Of a stretch of DNA of 64,000 nt, positions 44,435-56,900 are shown in pieces. Both the position numbers and the translations under genes were made by a program. The DNA lies in contig CM060685.1 of assembly GCA_030686995.1 (NCBI GenBank), forward strand, positions 27,233,204-27,297,203, read 5' to 3'. Origin of the DNA: Artemisia argyi. Lineage: Eukaryota > Streptophyta > Magnoliopsida > Asterales > Asteraceae. The first letter of the stretch is position 1. Each line of letters starts with the position of its first letter. The notes beneath the pieces were generated by a model, which made no database searches, was not told the origin of the DNA, and worked only from the letters and a program-made list of their open reading frames with translations.

Positions 44435-47400
44435 TGATGAGTGTGCAAATACTCATCATTTTTATCGTATCTGAACTGCCAAAACATCCAAAAACACTCA
44501 GAAATGCATCAAAATACAGAAATTATCCCAAAAGTGTGTTTAATATGTTTTAGATGCAAAATGTTTAAAAACAAATGAAAAATGAACAAAGTTTGCGTAA
44601 TTGGCAGTTTCAGTCCCTCAAGTTTTAAAAATTGACAAAACTAGTCCCTGAAGGTTTAAAATGAAAGAAAAGTCAACTTTGGTCTTTGGGAAATCAAATT
44701 TGTTCAATATTAATCCCTGGATGAAAGTTTTAACAAACTGGCAACTTTTACCCCTCAAAATCCAAAATTGGCATAAAAGGTCCCTAAACTTTCAAAACTT
44801 GACAAAATCAGTCCCTGGTCAAAATAATTCAAAGAAAAGTCAACTTGGGACCTTGGGAAGTCACAAATTATCAAAAACAGTCCTTGGAATGAAAGTTTGA
44901 AAGAATTTGCATTTTGGTCCCTCAAGTTTCATTAATTGACAGTTTTAGTCCCTAAAGGACCAAATGTGAATAAAATCTCATTTTTATACATGGACTATTC
45001 ATATTTGGCAGGTTTGGTCCTCATGTTAACTTTGGGAAAGTTTCAATTTCAGCCCATGAGTTTGCAGATTTTACAAGAATGGTCCTTATGGTTTTTAAAA
45101 CTCCTAAATAAACAAACCACCCAAAATAAACTAATCCTAATCCACCAAGGCCTGATCCACACAAGACTCCCCAAGCCCACTCTTTTTTTTTTATCCTGGC
45201 CCAATCAGATAACCAACCCACACCCCGTCCATTTTAATACTCTCCCTCGGTCAAAATTGGTCAACTCCATCCCCCACCTTCACCCCGTGACCTGTACCTC
45301 TGCCAAAACCATCATCACCCTAACCTTCCCCTCCTACACACTCAACCTCACCCTTATCACTCCAAACAAACACAAAAGTCCAAGTTTCACCCTCTGGCAT
45401 CAAGTTAGCAGAAGGAAAACGCCAAACCTAGTTTTGGCGCCAAAATCTTCAAACGGCTAAGATCACCCCAAGTCATCCAATGGCTGTTAGCATTGATGGG
45501 AAAGCATAAGTGGGTCCCACTGAAACCCTAATTGATCTTATAAAAGAGAGAAGAGGAGCAGGGAGCACATAGTTAGTTAATAAGTAGTTGTAGTTTAGTT
45601 TTTAATCGTATTAGTGTAAACTTTATATTTCCAGTTGTTATCCTTGTTTTTTTATGTACTTTCAGCTAATTCAATGTAAAATTAAACCTTCCTTAAGTTT
45701 AAATTCAAGTGTTGTTTGTTAAAGTCTCATTTGCAATTTTCATTCACAAAATCTCATTATACCTCATTGTTCTTAAATATTGTTGTTTGTTGGTTAATTC
45801 AAGCTGACTTAAGTCAGTTTTAAGCTTTTATAAGCTTCCTGAAAACTAAAATCAGTTTCTACTTAGTATGTTAGAAAATTCAAGAAAAACCATGAAAATT
45901 AGAGTAAAAATAAAAATCAGTGTGTGAAGGAGATTGAAGCAAAGGAGCCCTTGGATTTTGGAATTTCATGGTATTAGTACCTCAAGGGAGGTGTTAGGAC
46001 AGTTGTGTGCTTAGTTCTTGGATTAAATCTCACAAGTTCAGTTGTAAGATCCTTTTCCTATACTTTTGCATTTGACTGTAGTTGTGGTTAATCTGTTTAA
46101 TTCTAAGTGTTTGTATGCTTAATTACTGTATTTAAGTTGATTTGTGTTAGAATAGGTCTTGTTTGTTCATTAGTTTACCTAATTGCTAATTATTGAATTT
46201 CTACTGTCAAAATTAACCTAAATTAGAATTGGTAGTATTCATAGTTAAAACTTTTATTTATGTGTTTAATTAAGTTTGTGTATACATAATCAGTTGTTAG
46301 ATACCTATTTCACAGTCCTTAGAATCCGTTTTCTTCAAAAATTATAAATCAAGTATGATAAGGGACTGTTTGGATCAGTAGATCTTGGGGTGTTCAGAAC
46401 TGTGTATGCTGTTGTATTTGGTTTCTACAAGTTCCCTTAGGTCAAAATGGCTTAGTTTAGTCATAAAATTCAAGTGTTGTTTGACAAAAAGTCAACATCA
46501 GTTTCTTATCTCATTTACTAAGTTAACTCATAGGTTTTAGGGATCAAGTTCAGCCAATTTCAGTTCATTTGTGTTAACAATAGCTTAATGTAGTTTAACT
46601 TCAACTTCTATTTACATCTTCAGTCATTAGATCAGGGGGAAAGTTCAAATAAGTCAACCTTTAAGTTTAATCATAAAAGTCAAATTGCACTTTTTTTTTT
46701 CAGAAAAAACCAAAAGTAGCAAGATTTGTTTTGAATTTTGTAGTGAGATTGAGACCTTGTGCTTTTGTGAAATGGTAGTCTACCAGCTATACTTTGATTC
46801 CCCATAGTTGTTATATTTTTAGGATTTTTCTAGTGGGCCCCACAACCCTCAAAAGAAGGCTGCAGGGCTGTTTGCCTCCCCTGCACCAGCAGGTTACCAG
46901 CCAACCCACCATCTTTGGTGGCTCATTGTGGCCACCACAGTGGTCCCCACACCTTAGCTTTAGGTTTTCTCAACCCCCCTCCTACCAGGCTTCCCCCTTT
47001 GACCATTTTTTTGACTTTAGGACCCCTGGGACCCACCTGGTTTAGCCCCTCAACTCTGTCCCAGTTCTGTGTTTAAGTTAATATGTCAAAGTGCTTATTT
47101 CAATCTTGTTAGCTTATCAGTGATCATCACTTGTTGTTTTTAGCTTATTTGAGTGTATTTTGCTTATTGGAACCTACTTTTACCCTTGTGGTCCCCACTA
47201 AGGCTGATTTCTCCTAAAAGTCAAATAAGGTCAACTGTTACACCTTTTTAGCTTAATCTCAGCTTATTTTCAAGTTTCAAAAAAGTTGTTTTCACAAAAA
47301 GTCTTTGTTTTTAGGTATAAAACAACTTTGTAAAAGAAAAACCAAGAAAAGTCAATTTATTTTTAAGTGATAGTTTCTATTTAGTGTAATTTAATTTTAA

Positions 47401-48353
47401 TTTTCATTTTTATATTTTTGTTAAGTACTTAGCTATTTTATATTTTTCTTAAATTCCTCTTATATTAAAGTATTTATAATAATTTTCTCAGATTTTTATT
47501 TTATCATTTAGTATTTATTAGAATTAATCTTAGTTTTATTAATTATTAATTAATAATTAGTTTAAAATAGCATAATTAGTTTTTATTAAGTAAAACCTAG
47601 TTTTTATATTTTTCCTAGCTTTTATATAATGTAAAATAATTTTAAAAATTTTCTTGTAATTTTTACTGTTCATTTTCTTTTTTTCTTAATTTAAAATAGT
47701 TTAATTAGGTAGTTAATAATTAATTAGTAATTAATTAATAGAAAAATCACAAAAAGACAAAAATACTTATTTTTAATTTTAAAATTAGTTTTTAGTTATT
47801 TTATAATTTTAGAAATTTTATTATCAATTTTCTAGTGTTAATTAATATTATATTGTATTTAAGTGTTTTAAATATTAATAATAAGTATTAATTAGTATTT
47901 AATTAATAATAAATAATTAATTAGTGTAAAAATTTATTTTCTTTTTCTAAAAATTTTCTTTTACCTTTTAGTTTGTGAAAAAGTCATTTTCACCCCCTGG
48001 GTGTTTTCAGATTTCAGTTTTCACGTTTTATTTCGTACGTTTACGTTTTATTTAAACGTGAACGTACGCGTTTTAAGTTTTAAACGTTTCTGGTTTTTCT
48101 GACTTTCCAGTCTTGTTAATATAGTGTATTTAAGCTATTTTCTTTTATATTCCAGTAGTGTAATCATCACAACTCACTTATACCCATTTCCGTCCAAATT
48201 CACCCGATCACAAACCGTTTTGATACCATCCACACCTCGTCGGGACATAACGACCCGGGGAAACACTATACTTCCGCGGAGCATTGACTCTAGGCTGTTT
48301 GACCTTGTTGACCATTACCTGGTCAGTTTAGGTTGACCGTTTGGAGCCAATCA
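44435..48353 (+). mobile_element. Solo giant LTR (3.9 kb), related family
   Basis: 3,919 bp with TG..CA ends and the perfect TSD ataca (44430-44434 and 48354-48358), inserted in the 3' LTR of the decayed copia; the 5' copia LTR shows the empty site. The start tgatgagtgtgcaaatactc and the end region (cgacccggggaaacact) resemble the 31186 family, and both have a TATA box about 0.9-1.1 kb from the left end (here TATAAAAG, 45539-45546). No interior is left. Confidence 0.88.
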
Positions 48354-48379
48354 ATACACATATATACAACACAAATCAA

Positions 48380-49209
48380 CACATACTTTGATGAGCAAAC
48401 CATGTTTATGATAATTTAAAATTATAGACATAGAATTTGTTTCGACCTTCAACCACCAAAGAGAGACACTCTAAAATGGCTAGATTCACTTTTGGATTTG
48501 GATTTATAACAAAAGTAAATATTCTCGTCCTCAACTATCATCTACGTGTCAATTATGAGTAGTAAACAAGAATAATAGATGGATTTACATTTCACATTCC
48601 GTGATGCAAATATTATATTCTCGTATACTCGACTGTTATGACATTGTTTTAGTGGTAAATAGTAATGAATAAACTCAAAACGAATCTCTTTGTCACTGGT
48701 GAAATTTGGTCTTTTTTGGAACAACAAATACTACATATTCTCGTACTCAATTTTATATCTTCCATTATTGTATTATTAAATTAATTTAATAGTTAGTTGT
48801 AAGACGGTATAATATTGTGGTTGTCTCGGTCGTGCTGAATCGATCCATGTGACGTATGAGACGATTGGTGCCAATACACATTCAGTGCCCATAATTAATT
48901 ATTAAATTAGTACTAGTTTTTATCTCTGAAAACTCGAGCAACCGCAATCTCCAGTAAAACAAATACTTTAGTAATTAATTGTGATCAAACCTGAAACCGG
49001 AAGTGATTGTGTTTTAAATCCATAAGTTTTACAATCTAAATTTTATTGCTTGCGTTAAGTTAAGTTTATTCGTTTTAATTATTTTAGTTTTAAGTAATAG
49101 TTACAATTCATCCTTTAAGAGAATTTATTTTTTTAATCAAATAAGAATTATAGCGTTAACCATAAGCTCCTTGTGGATACAATCCTTTATTTATCATATT
49201 CTAAAGTAG
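48380..49209. other. Intergenic, no supported gene
   Basis: AT-rich, short frames only. Repeated phrases 'atattctcgt' near 48520, 48612 and 48736 hint at small local duplications. No element termini found. Confidence 0.4.
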
Positions 49210-51757
49210 ATTAATTTAGGTTATTTTTTGTAGAGTCAACGACCTCATTATCTTTCCCAAACTGCTTTATCAAAGTATTATAGACCTCATCTCAAACCAC
49301 TTTTTTATACAATTCTAACTTTTCCTCGTCCCAAGTTTCAAATTCAACATGAGTGAGATTTTGGTTAGTTTTGTAAAATAACTAAATCTCTTCTAGTTTT
49401 TTCTTCTTTCCCAGCATTCTAATTCTCTCCAATTCATCTCTATAAACTTCATCATAAACTTTAGCATAAGCTTGATTCTCTGTAAGCCCTTTCTCCACCA
49501 TAATTGCTTTCACCATACTATCAGCCTTAACCTTTGATCCCATAATACTGTTTCTATTACTATAACTAATTTGTTTTTATAAATTTTGAATATTCCTTTT
49601 CAAATCCTCCTCATTCATTCCTAAAATTCTTACCTGCACTTTCTTTATAATATTTCTTAATATCATCAGACCAATTCTTCCTTTCCCCTTCACTCACTAA
49701 TTCTCCTTTACCACATATTTCATCAATTCTACTTTTAATACTTTCCCAATCATCATGACCCTCACTAGTCATATCTCTGGCTAGAGCTGCAAACCTATTC
49801 TGATCATTACCAGATTTACCATTACCCTTTGATCCATTGCCAACCATACTAGAATTTCCATTTATTTTACCCTTACCTTTATCATTAGTAACCTGCCTAG
49901 TACTAGCCATAACATTAGCATTTCTCTTACCCTTATCAGCATTGACAGAATTCTTAGCCCCATTAGCAACTTCTTCATTCAAATTTTTTGTATGAACATA
50001 TTGATTAGCATTTTTATTATACCTTTGACTGTTATACCCCCTCCCATATATATTTCCTATTCCCCTACCAGCAAATACCCCTCTTCCACATGAGGTTTCA
50101 CCGGTATATACACTCTGCACATTAGCTACAGCCTCATTCCCTCTCTACACAACATTATCATTATTAACTCCTGTATTAGGCCCTGCATTCTTCCATTCTT
50201 CCAAAAAGTCCACAATCTTCCAATCATCACCCCCACCCTCCTTTCCTGTTGCACAATCATTATTCCCAGTCACCTTATCTCTATCTTGCCCTTAGCAACA
50301 TCACATAGCACTCTTTTACAACAAATCTCATCACTATGACCAAACACCTTACATACACTACAGATTGGAGGCTTCCAAGGATACTCCACCTTTAACTGCA
50401 TGAATTTCCCCAAACTTTTATAACCCACATCAATTGTTTCCCCAAACTTTTAACTGCATGAATTTCAGTCAACACCCTAGCAAAGTTAGCTCTACTATAA
50501 GCTTTATCACACATAGATGTGGTAAACCTATCCATAAAGATAGGAGTACCAGTCATACTAGCTAATCTACTTATACCATCAGCATTCCATGCCCCAAGAG
50601 GTATATGCATAATTTTGACCCAAATAGGTACCTTTGTTGGTTCAGGTCTAACCATGCACATACCAGCCTCCCATTTTTGGATAAACAATGGCTTTCCATC
50701 AACAAGCCATGGCCCATTTTCAAGCACAGTTTGCATCACTATTACTAAACTTAATGAAGTACAAGCCACACTCATTAACAATAATATCTTCAAAATGATA
50801 CTCTCTCCACATTCTTTTTAAGTGGCCCATTATATCCCTATAATTAAGCTGCATTCCAACAAAATACCCAACCAAAGTATTTGTCCACAGCTTACTCCCC
50901 TCTTCAACAATAGGATCCAAATCAACAAAAGCTTTACCTCCTTCTTTCCTACTAACTGGAACAAATTTCAACTTATTACACCCATTAACACTTAAACCTT
51001 GCACAACTCTAGCAAATGACACCTTATCTTTATCTCCCTCATCATTAGATTCAGAAACATTCTCCTTAGTACTATCACCATTACTCCCTTCACATGTAAC
51101 CTCAATAGGTTTACTAGGACTATTTCCCGCACTATAATTTTGTAAACTAGACCATTTTTCCACATTGTTAGAAGAAAATTCAACATTAGCCTTATTTCCA
51201 TTAACAACTAAAACCTCACCTCTTTTCAAAATTCTAGGACTAACAACAGGGCTACTTCTAGTGCTAAGAACAGGATTCTCATACACTAGGACATGAAATT
51301 CACCTATGTTAATACTAGAACTCAACTCATTTCCATCATTAGCACCATTACTCACATTACCATTAACATTATTAGCAACACCATCAGTTTTACTAGACAT
51401 ACCTTCTAATTCTTTCTCTGATTCAAGATCACCAACACTTCTAGACTCTAAACTTTGGGCATCAACACTAGACCCCACATCACCATCAAAACCTTCCTCA
51501 GAACCTTCCCCAATTCCACTATGCCCTTCACCTTCATCACTTCCCTCAATCCCTTTCCTAGTCTTACTACCCTTACCACCCATCTTCTGAGTACCCTCTC
51601 TAAAACTAACATGAGCAGACTTACCATTACCTTTAGCTTGCTTAGTATTCTTCACAGCCCCTACTTGACTTCTAGTAGTACGCTTGGGTTTAGTACCATC
51701 GTCAACCCCAATTTGTGGGTCCACCAAATTAGGGTTTTGAACAATAGAGGAATCCAT
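49210..51757 (-). pseudogene. DUF4283/zinc-knuckle ORF of LINE-ORF1 type (broken)
   Basis: ATG at 51757 opens a 345-codon Ser/Gly/Lys-rich N-terminal region ending in VSFARVVQGL and the start of a DUF4283 domain. A frameshift near 50735-50793 moves to a second frame with the rest of DUF4283 (ENGPWLVDGKPLFIQKW, ANFARVLTEI). A local duplication of ttaactgcatgaattt (about 50392-50465) disrupts the frame again. A CCHC knuckle CSVCKVFGHSDEIC follows (complement of 50321-50362), then a stop, then a Gly/Asn-rich tail (49611-50120) and a lysine-rich end near 49400. ORF1-like proteins of this type in L1 LINEs and related repeats bind RNA. No reverse transcriptase ORF2 follows, so only the 5' half of an element, or a captured ORF, remains. 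Confidence 0.7.
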
Positions 51758-52811
51758 ACAACGATTAAAGAGGAGAATAAGAAAATAGCATAATCAGATA
51801 ATCAGAAACCGTGGAATGATTTAATGTATAGATTTTGAAATGAAAAGATAAACAATAGAGAGAATTAATGACCTAATGGGAAATAACGGAATAAGAGATG
51901 TAATAAAAGTGTAGGTATTTTAAGGGAATGAGGGTATGAGTTTGATACCATTTGTGGTTATTTGGTTGAGGGGTTTTGCCAAACAATTCATGCGGGCCCT
52001 ATGGATGAAACCCATAGATTCATACCACTTGGACTTGTGGATTTTGCCAAACCATTCATGTGAGCATATTCCAACACTAATTTATCTCACCCCACTTTTT
52101 TTCTTCATTTCTATCAAACAATATTTAAACCCAAATATATAAACCAAACAACATTTTTTAAACTATCAAACTCAATCCCATACCACAATATTATTATACT
52201 AATATCCATTGTGATTCCTATAAGCAAACCAAACGCACCCTTAAGTAAATGTATGAAAATTTGGTATCAATCTACTCGTAATGAATAGTAGATTGTAGAT
52301 CTAATAACAAATTGAAAATCTAACGGATGGATAGAATTTGGATGATGAATTTCTTAATAAAATGTGTCAAAAACTTGGAGAGAGAAAACATTGTCGCTAA
52401 ATGAAGAATCGTTTTTCCTGTTAAAAATAAATTTAAAAAAATTAAGAACTTATATAAATTTATGGGTTTAAAACCAAAAAAAAGTATTACAATAATGTGA
52501 TGAATTCCCAAACTCTTCTGATTCTCCATGAATCAGTCCCAACTTAACCCAAAGAATGAAGTGGGAAAATGAACTTCTAAATGAGTTCTTTCGCTGAAAA
52601 AGTTAACTAGATCATTGAAAATTTCCTATATGGACACCATGGAAGACTTTTGAAGCCATTATGGCTAGGGTCAATGGACAATTTGTATCCACAAACTTGT
52701 CTTGTATACGTATAAAATCCCATTTATGTATGAATAAAATCCCATTTATGGGTTATAGCCAACCAACTCTTTTACGAAGTATTATAATATATATTTACTT
52801 TAGTTAATTAA
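51758..52811. other. Intergenic flank of ORF1-like pseudogene
   Basis: No gene. About 51920-52243 looks like an unresolved DNA-transposon remnant. Its right edge, in reverse complement, reads gggtgcgtttggtttgct, a terminus type common in plant MITEs, and the left part holds related gtatgagtttgatacc. No TSD established. Confidence 0.35.
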
Positions 52812-52953
52812 GGGAATTGATTTGCACACATTTCATATTGATTGGGACACTCCAATAAAAGCATTAGATACTTGTACATTATTAATAAACTGCTTTAACA
52901 GCTTGTACACTGGAGTGTCCTAATAAAAATTTGGAGTGTGCAAATCATCTCCC
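52812..52953. mobile_element. Mutator-type MITE with 9-bp TSD
   Basis: A 142-bp element with ends GGGAATTGATTTGCACAC and the complement of gtgtgcaaatcatctccc. It is flanked by the exact 9-bp repeat gttaattaa (52803-52811 and 52954-52962). Inner blocks (gacactcc/ggagtgtc, cttgtaca/tgtac) are complementary. Related to the interrupted copy at 26417-48379. Confidence 0.85.
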
Positions 52954-53348
52954 GTTAATTAAAGTTGTCATTTTTGAGTGAAAATTAAAAGTTAAAAAAC
53001 ATGGCTCACTGAAAATTTTAATATATGCGGAAATTTAATCTCTAGCAGAGCACTGTGATTAAAAGATTTTAAATCATAGCAAAGCACGTCTCTAAAAAAT
53101 AGATGTCAAACATCAATGAAAGGGTCTTGCAGTGGAATTTAAATTATCATTTTTGGCTGTGTGAAGCATACAAAGAAAAATCTTTGCACATGACTTTGTG
53201 GCAAAGGTATTTCTTCTCAACTTGATTTCATTATTTATTCATGCATATTGTTTAACTTAATTTCAAGTCTTATGCGTAGTATATATATATTGGGATTGAA
53301 TTGATCCAGTTGCTCAGTGTTGATTTTATCACAAACAGTTCATTATTT

Positions 53349-53352
<4 letters not shown>

Positions 53353-53392
<40 letters not shown>
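53353..53392. repeat. Poly-A tract (40)
   Basis: Uninterrupted A run in the plus strand; it could be the tail of an old retroposed sequence, but no element was recognised to its left. Confidence 0.85.
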
Positions 53393-53397
<5 letters not shown>

Positions 53398-53875
53398 TAA
53401 GGAGAACACGATTGAGAAAATCTTCAAAATATTTATCGACATTATACCAACCTATAACTTGTGTTTACCTTTACATACTATGCAAATCTGGTTTAAGAGC
53501 TTCACAAAATCAACGGGTTCGGAGTACTCAATTTTTTCAGGTCTTGTGCAAGTTATAGACTTCGAGAGAATGGATGCATAGAAAGTTTAATCAATGTTTT
53601 CTTGACAGCAATAAAGAGCATACTATTAACAGAAATAAAAACGCTACCAGTGAGAAGCTAGAGCAGAGTTAGACACCTAAAACAGGGGAAATGACACGAA
53701 AACAGGGCAATATCAGAAACACATCTTATATTGTAAACAGGGTTTTCAGTCCAATTAACCCAATTAGTAAACATTACTAGTACAGAAATAGACATTCTGC
53801 GCTTTTCTTGCCCTTCTATATGCAAGAAAACACACACATAATACAAGTACAAAGCAAAAATCAATAGTAACTATA

Positions 53876-53881
53876 TTTATT
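53876..53881 (-). terminator. Polyadenylation signal of receptor-like protein gene
   Basis: AATAAA on the minus strand about 28 bases after the stop codon. The canonical motif and position fit, but it is close to the stop; the true cleavage site is unproven. Confidence 0.4.
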
Positions 53882-53908
53882 CCATGACAACTTGCATTCC
53901 TATAAGAT

Positions 53909-56900
53909 CTATGTGGCTTCTTTTCCTATTTTGTAAACTTTCACCATGACTACAACGTAGATCTTGTCCATGTTTACCTCTGCAAACATGAAAAGGTTAT
54001 GCCTCCATTGCTTCTTGAACAACAACACTCCAATAACACCCCAAAAACCCACTGCTAAACCACACACTATGCCCAAATAAAACCATAGCTCAAGCTCGTC
54101 ATCTGTGTCACTTTTGTTCTTGTTGATTGGGTTTGTTGGATCTTCAGGACTGGAAGAACAATTCTTTTCAAGTGGAGTACCACATAGATCTCTGTTACCA
54201 GCATATATTGATGGATCAGTGAGCGTTTGCAATTGGTTTCCAGTTGGAATTCGTCCCGACAAGTTGTTTTGTGACAAATTTAAATGGCTCAAAAAGTTCA
54301 AATCTGCGATGCTTGGAGGGATCATACCAGTCAATTGGTTATCTGAAAAATCGATAGAATTTAACGCCTTCATGTTTCCAAGACTATCCGGAATACCAGC
54401 ACTGAGATGATTATGAGACAAATTCAAACCCACTAATAAAGTAAGTGCAGTTAGCTCTTGAGGTATTTCTCCCGTAAGTTTATTGCTTGAAAGGTCCATG
54501 TTAAAAACTAAGCCCAAAGTTTTTGAATATTCAAGATCGACACCTTTCAAAACCTGAATCACATTCACATTAGAGCTCGAACTCCCATTACGAATATCTC
54601 GTTGGCTAGCCTCAACCATCCCATACAACTCTCCAAAGCAATTAGGGATTTCTCCTGATAAGCTGTTGTGTGCAATATCCAAAATTTGAAGATAAGAGTT
54701 TCTGCATAAAGATTCAGGAATTCGTCCAACGAAGTTATTTTTATGCAACCTGAGAACCATCAAACTTGTTAGTTCTTTCCCAATCCAATTAGGAATTTTT
54801 CCAGATAAATTATTATCTCCAAGATCTAAAACTCTTAGGGCTCCTAACTTCCCCAAATCTCGAGGAAGCTCACCGATTAAGTTATTATCATTCAGGTTTA
54901 ACCATGACAAAATTGGAGACATATACCCTAAAGAATTCGGAATGATACCCGATAGCCTATTTGAGCTAAATATCATCATGCGCAAGTTTTGCAACTTCAC
55001 TAAGCAGTTGGGTATATTCCCAGTTAACCTATTTCTCGATAGATCGAGATACTCCAAACCGGTCCTTCTGCACAATAACTTTGGAATAAACCCGTTGAAA
55101 AGGTTATTCTGTAGATATAAGCCATAACTTTCATCTTTAAACCCATTGAGAGGGTCACCAAAAGGAAGATTTACCAATGGTCCGCTGAGTTTATTATGGG
55201 AGAGATCTAAGACACGAATGATGGGCATCTGCCTCAACCATGCAGGTAGCGATCCAGTAATACTAGTGTTAGACAGTATTAACTCGTCAAGTTCCTTTTG
55301 ACTTTGTAACCACGTTGGAAATTCATCTGAAATCTTGCAAGAACCAAGCCGAATGCTTCTCAATTGGAATGGAGGTATCCATTCACGCGAAACATTGAAT
55401 CTCAACTTTCTGTTTGAACTTAGATCCAAGTACTTCAACACTGAAAGATTAGAAAAATGGGATTCATTCACTACTCCCTCTAAAGAGTTATTGGAGACAT
55501 CTAGTAAATCGAGTTTGGTTAGTAGCCCAACTGAATCTGGAATAGTTCCATTCAATAAATTTGAAGACACAGAAAATGTTTGTAATGAACCAAGTCTTTC
55601 AAGAAATATTGGAAGTGGTCCTGCTAACTGATTGTATCCTAGATTCAAATATGTTAAAGCTGCTAACCTTTTAAACGATGTCAGAATAGAACCGTTTAAG
55701 TGATTATATGAAAGGTCGAGTTTGGTTAGTTGCCCGAAGAATGTTGGGATGGGTCCGCCTAACTGGTTGAACGACAGATCCATGATTTCTAAAGATCTTA
55801 ATCTCCCCAAAGCTTCTGGAATTTGACCTTCCAATTTGTTTGATCCAAGATATAATACTCTTAAACTTGTCATTCTTCCAAGTGACTCTGGAATCAAACC
55901 ATATAATCCAGTCCTAGATAAATCCAACAGCTCCATATCATAATGGGTACATTTGGCTATGTTTGTTGGCGGGCCGATCATTTTGTCTCCAAAATAATTT
56001 CCAGGCATGCTCAATTGCCTCAGATGACATTGTCTCCAAATTCCAATATGCTCAATGTTCCCTATGCTATTATCGGAAAGGTCGAGCCTCCTAAGGCTGG
56101 GCATGACAGGAATTGAAGAGTTGATAAGGTTTCCGGAAAGGTCAAGGGCTAATAAGGAACTCATGTTTGTTATAAGAGATGGAAAGCTGCCTTGAAATGC
56201 GTTCCGGCTAAGATCCAGGTGTCTGATGTTGGGAAGTATTCTGCTCGTATTAAGATGAGAAGGGATAAGATCAGAATTTAAAAACCCACAGCAAGACAAG
56301 CTTAATTCTAGCAAAGAAGGAATCATATAAAGCACAACATCACGATTTTGTGCTCGATTTAAATCAACTCCATTCAAATTTAGATGCTCGAGCGATGAAA
56401 GGCCAGAAATCCATGACATATCATCGGCCCTCAACTTTTGTGAATATGATAATGAGTTGAGATCAAGAACCTCCAAGTTGGAAAGGTTTCCAATATCATG
56501 GGGGACATTGCCACTGAAACCTGCATTAGAGAGATTAAGATAACTCAACTGTGTCAAGGATCCAATGAACTTGGGGATGTGGCTTCCTTGAAAATCATTC
56601 CCACTCATGTCCAGATGTTTCAAATGCCTCAACTCTGCCAAAGAAGAGTTTATTCCTTCTAAAACTAAATGGTAGTTTGCAGCATCTAAGTCGTGTTCTT
56701 CAACAGTCGAGGCAAATGATATTCCATTAGGATTACTACATGAATAAGAAGTTCTTAAATTACCTCTGAGATGAAGACTGACAATGTTGCCAGTCGCACG
56801 ATCACAACGAACACCTTCCCACGAGCAACAGTCAACGCCAACCCATGATGAGAGCATTTTAAATTCATCTTTGACGCTGTATTTGAACTTGATGAGAGCT

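Larger units (their letters stand above)
26688..48371 (+). mobile_element. Decayed Ty1/copia-like element, host of two nested insertions
   Basis: Flanked by the perfect TSD caaat (26683-26687 and 48372-48376). The 5' LTR is 26688-27261 (574 bp). The 3' LTR is in three pieces, 31005-31185, 44049-44434 and 48359-48371, totalling 580 bp; the 6-bp difference is an extra gttgtt. The TG..CA ends and a polypurine tract (catgtgggggat) before 31005 support the call. A 3.74-kb interior remains. Confidence 0.88.
26417..48379. mobile_element. Mutator-type MITE split by nested insertions
   Basis: Left end ttgatttgcacac (26417-26429) and right end gtgtacaaatcaa (26679-26687 continuing at 48377) are near-complementary. 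The parts between resemble the complete MITE at 52812-52953 (ggagtgtcc..ataaaaat). The interval contains a SINE (26469-26616) and the copia element 26688-48371. No outer TSD was established, so the boundaries are inferred from the related copy. Confidence 0.5.
52963..53908. other. Intergenic and 3' flank of receptor-like protein gene
   Basis: No ORF of note. Contains a poly-A run (53353-53392, 40 bases) and the probable 3' UTR of the minus-strand receptor-like protein gene. Confidence 0.5.

Noticed and set aside
44661..45460. Two open frames in the solo giant LTR
   Set aside because: Low-complexity 'gtccctcaag/aaaattgac' sequence without domains; no conserved counterpart in the related 31186 LTR.
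51455..51793. Plus-strand 112-codon frame
   Set aside because: Antisense shadow of the Ser/Gly-rich minus-strand ORF1-like gene.
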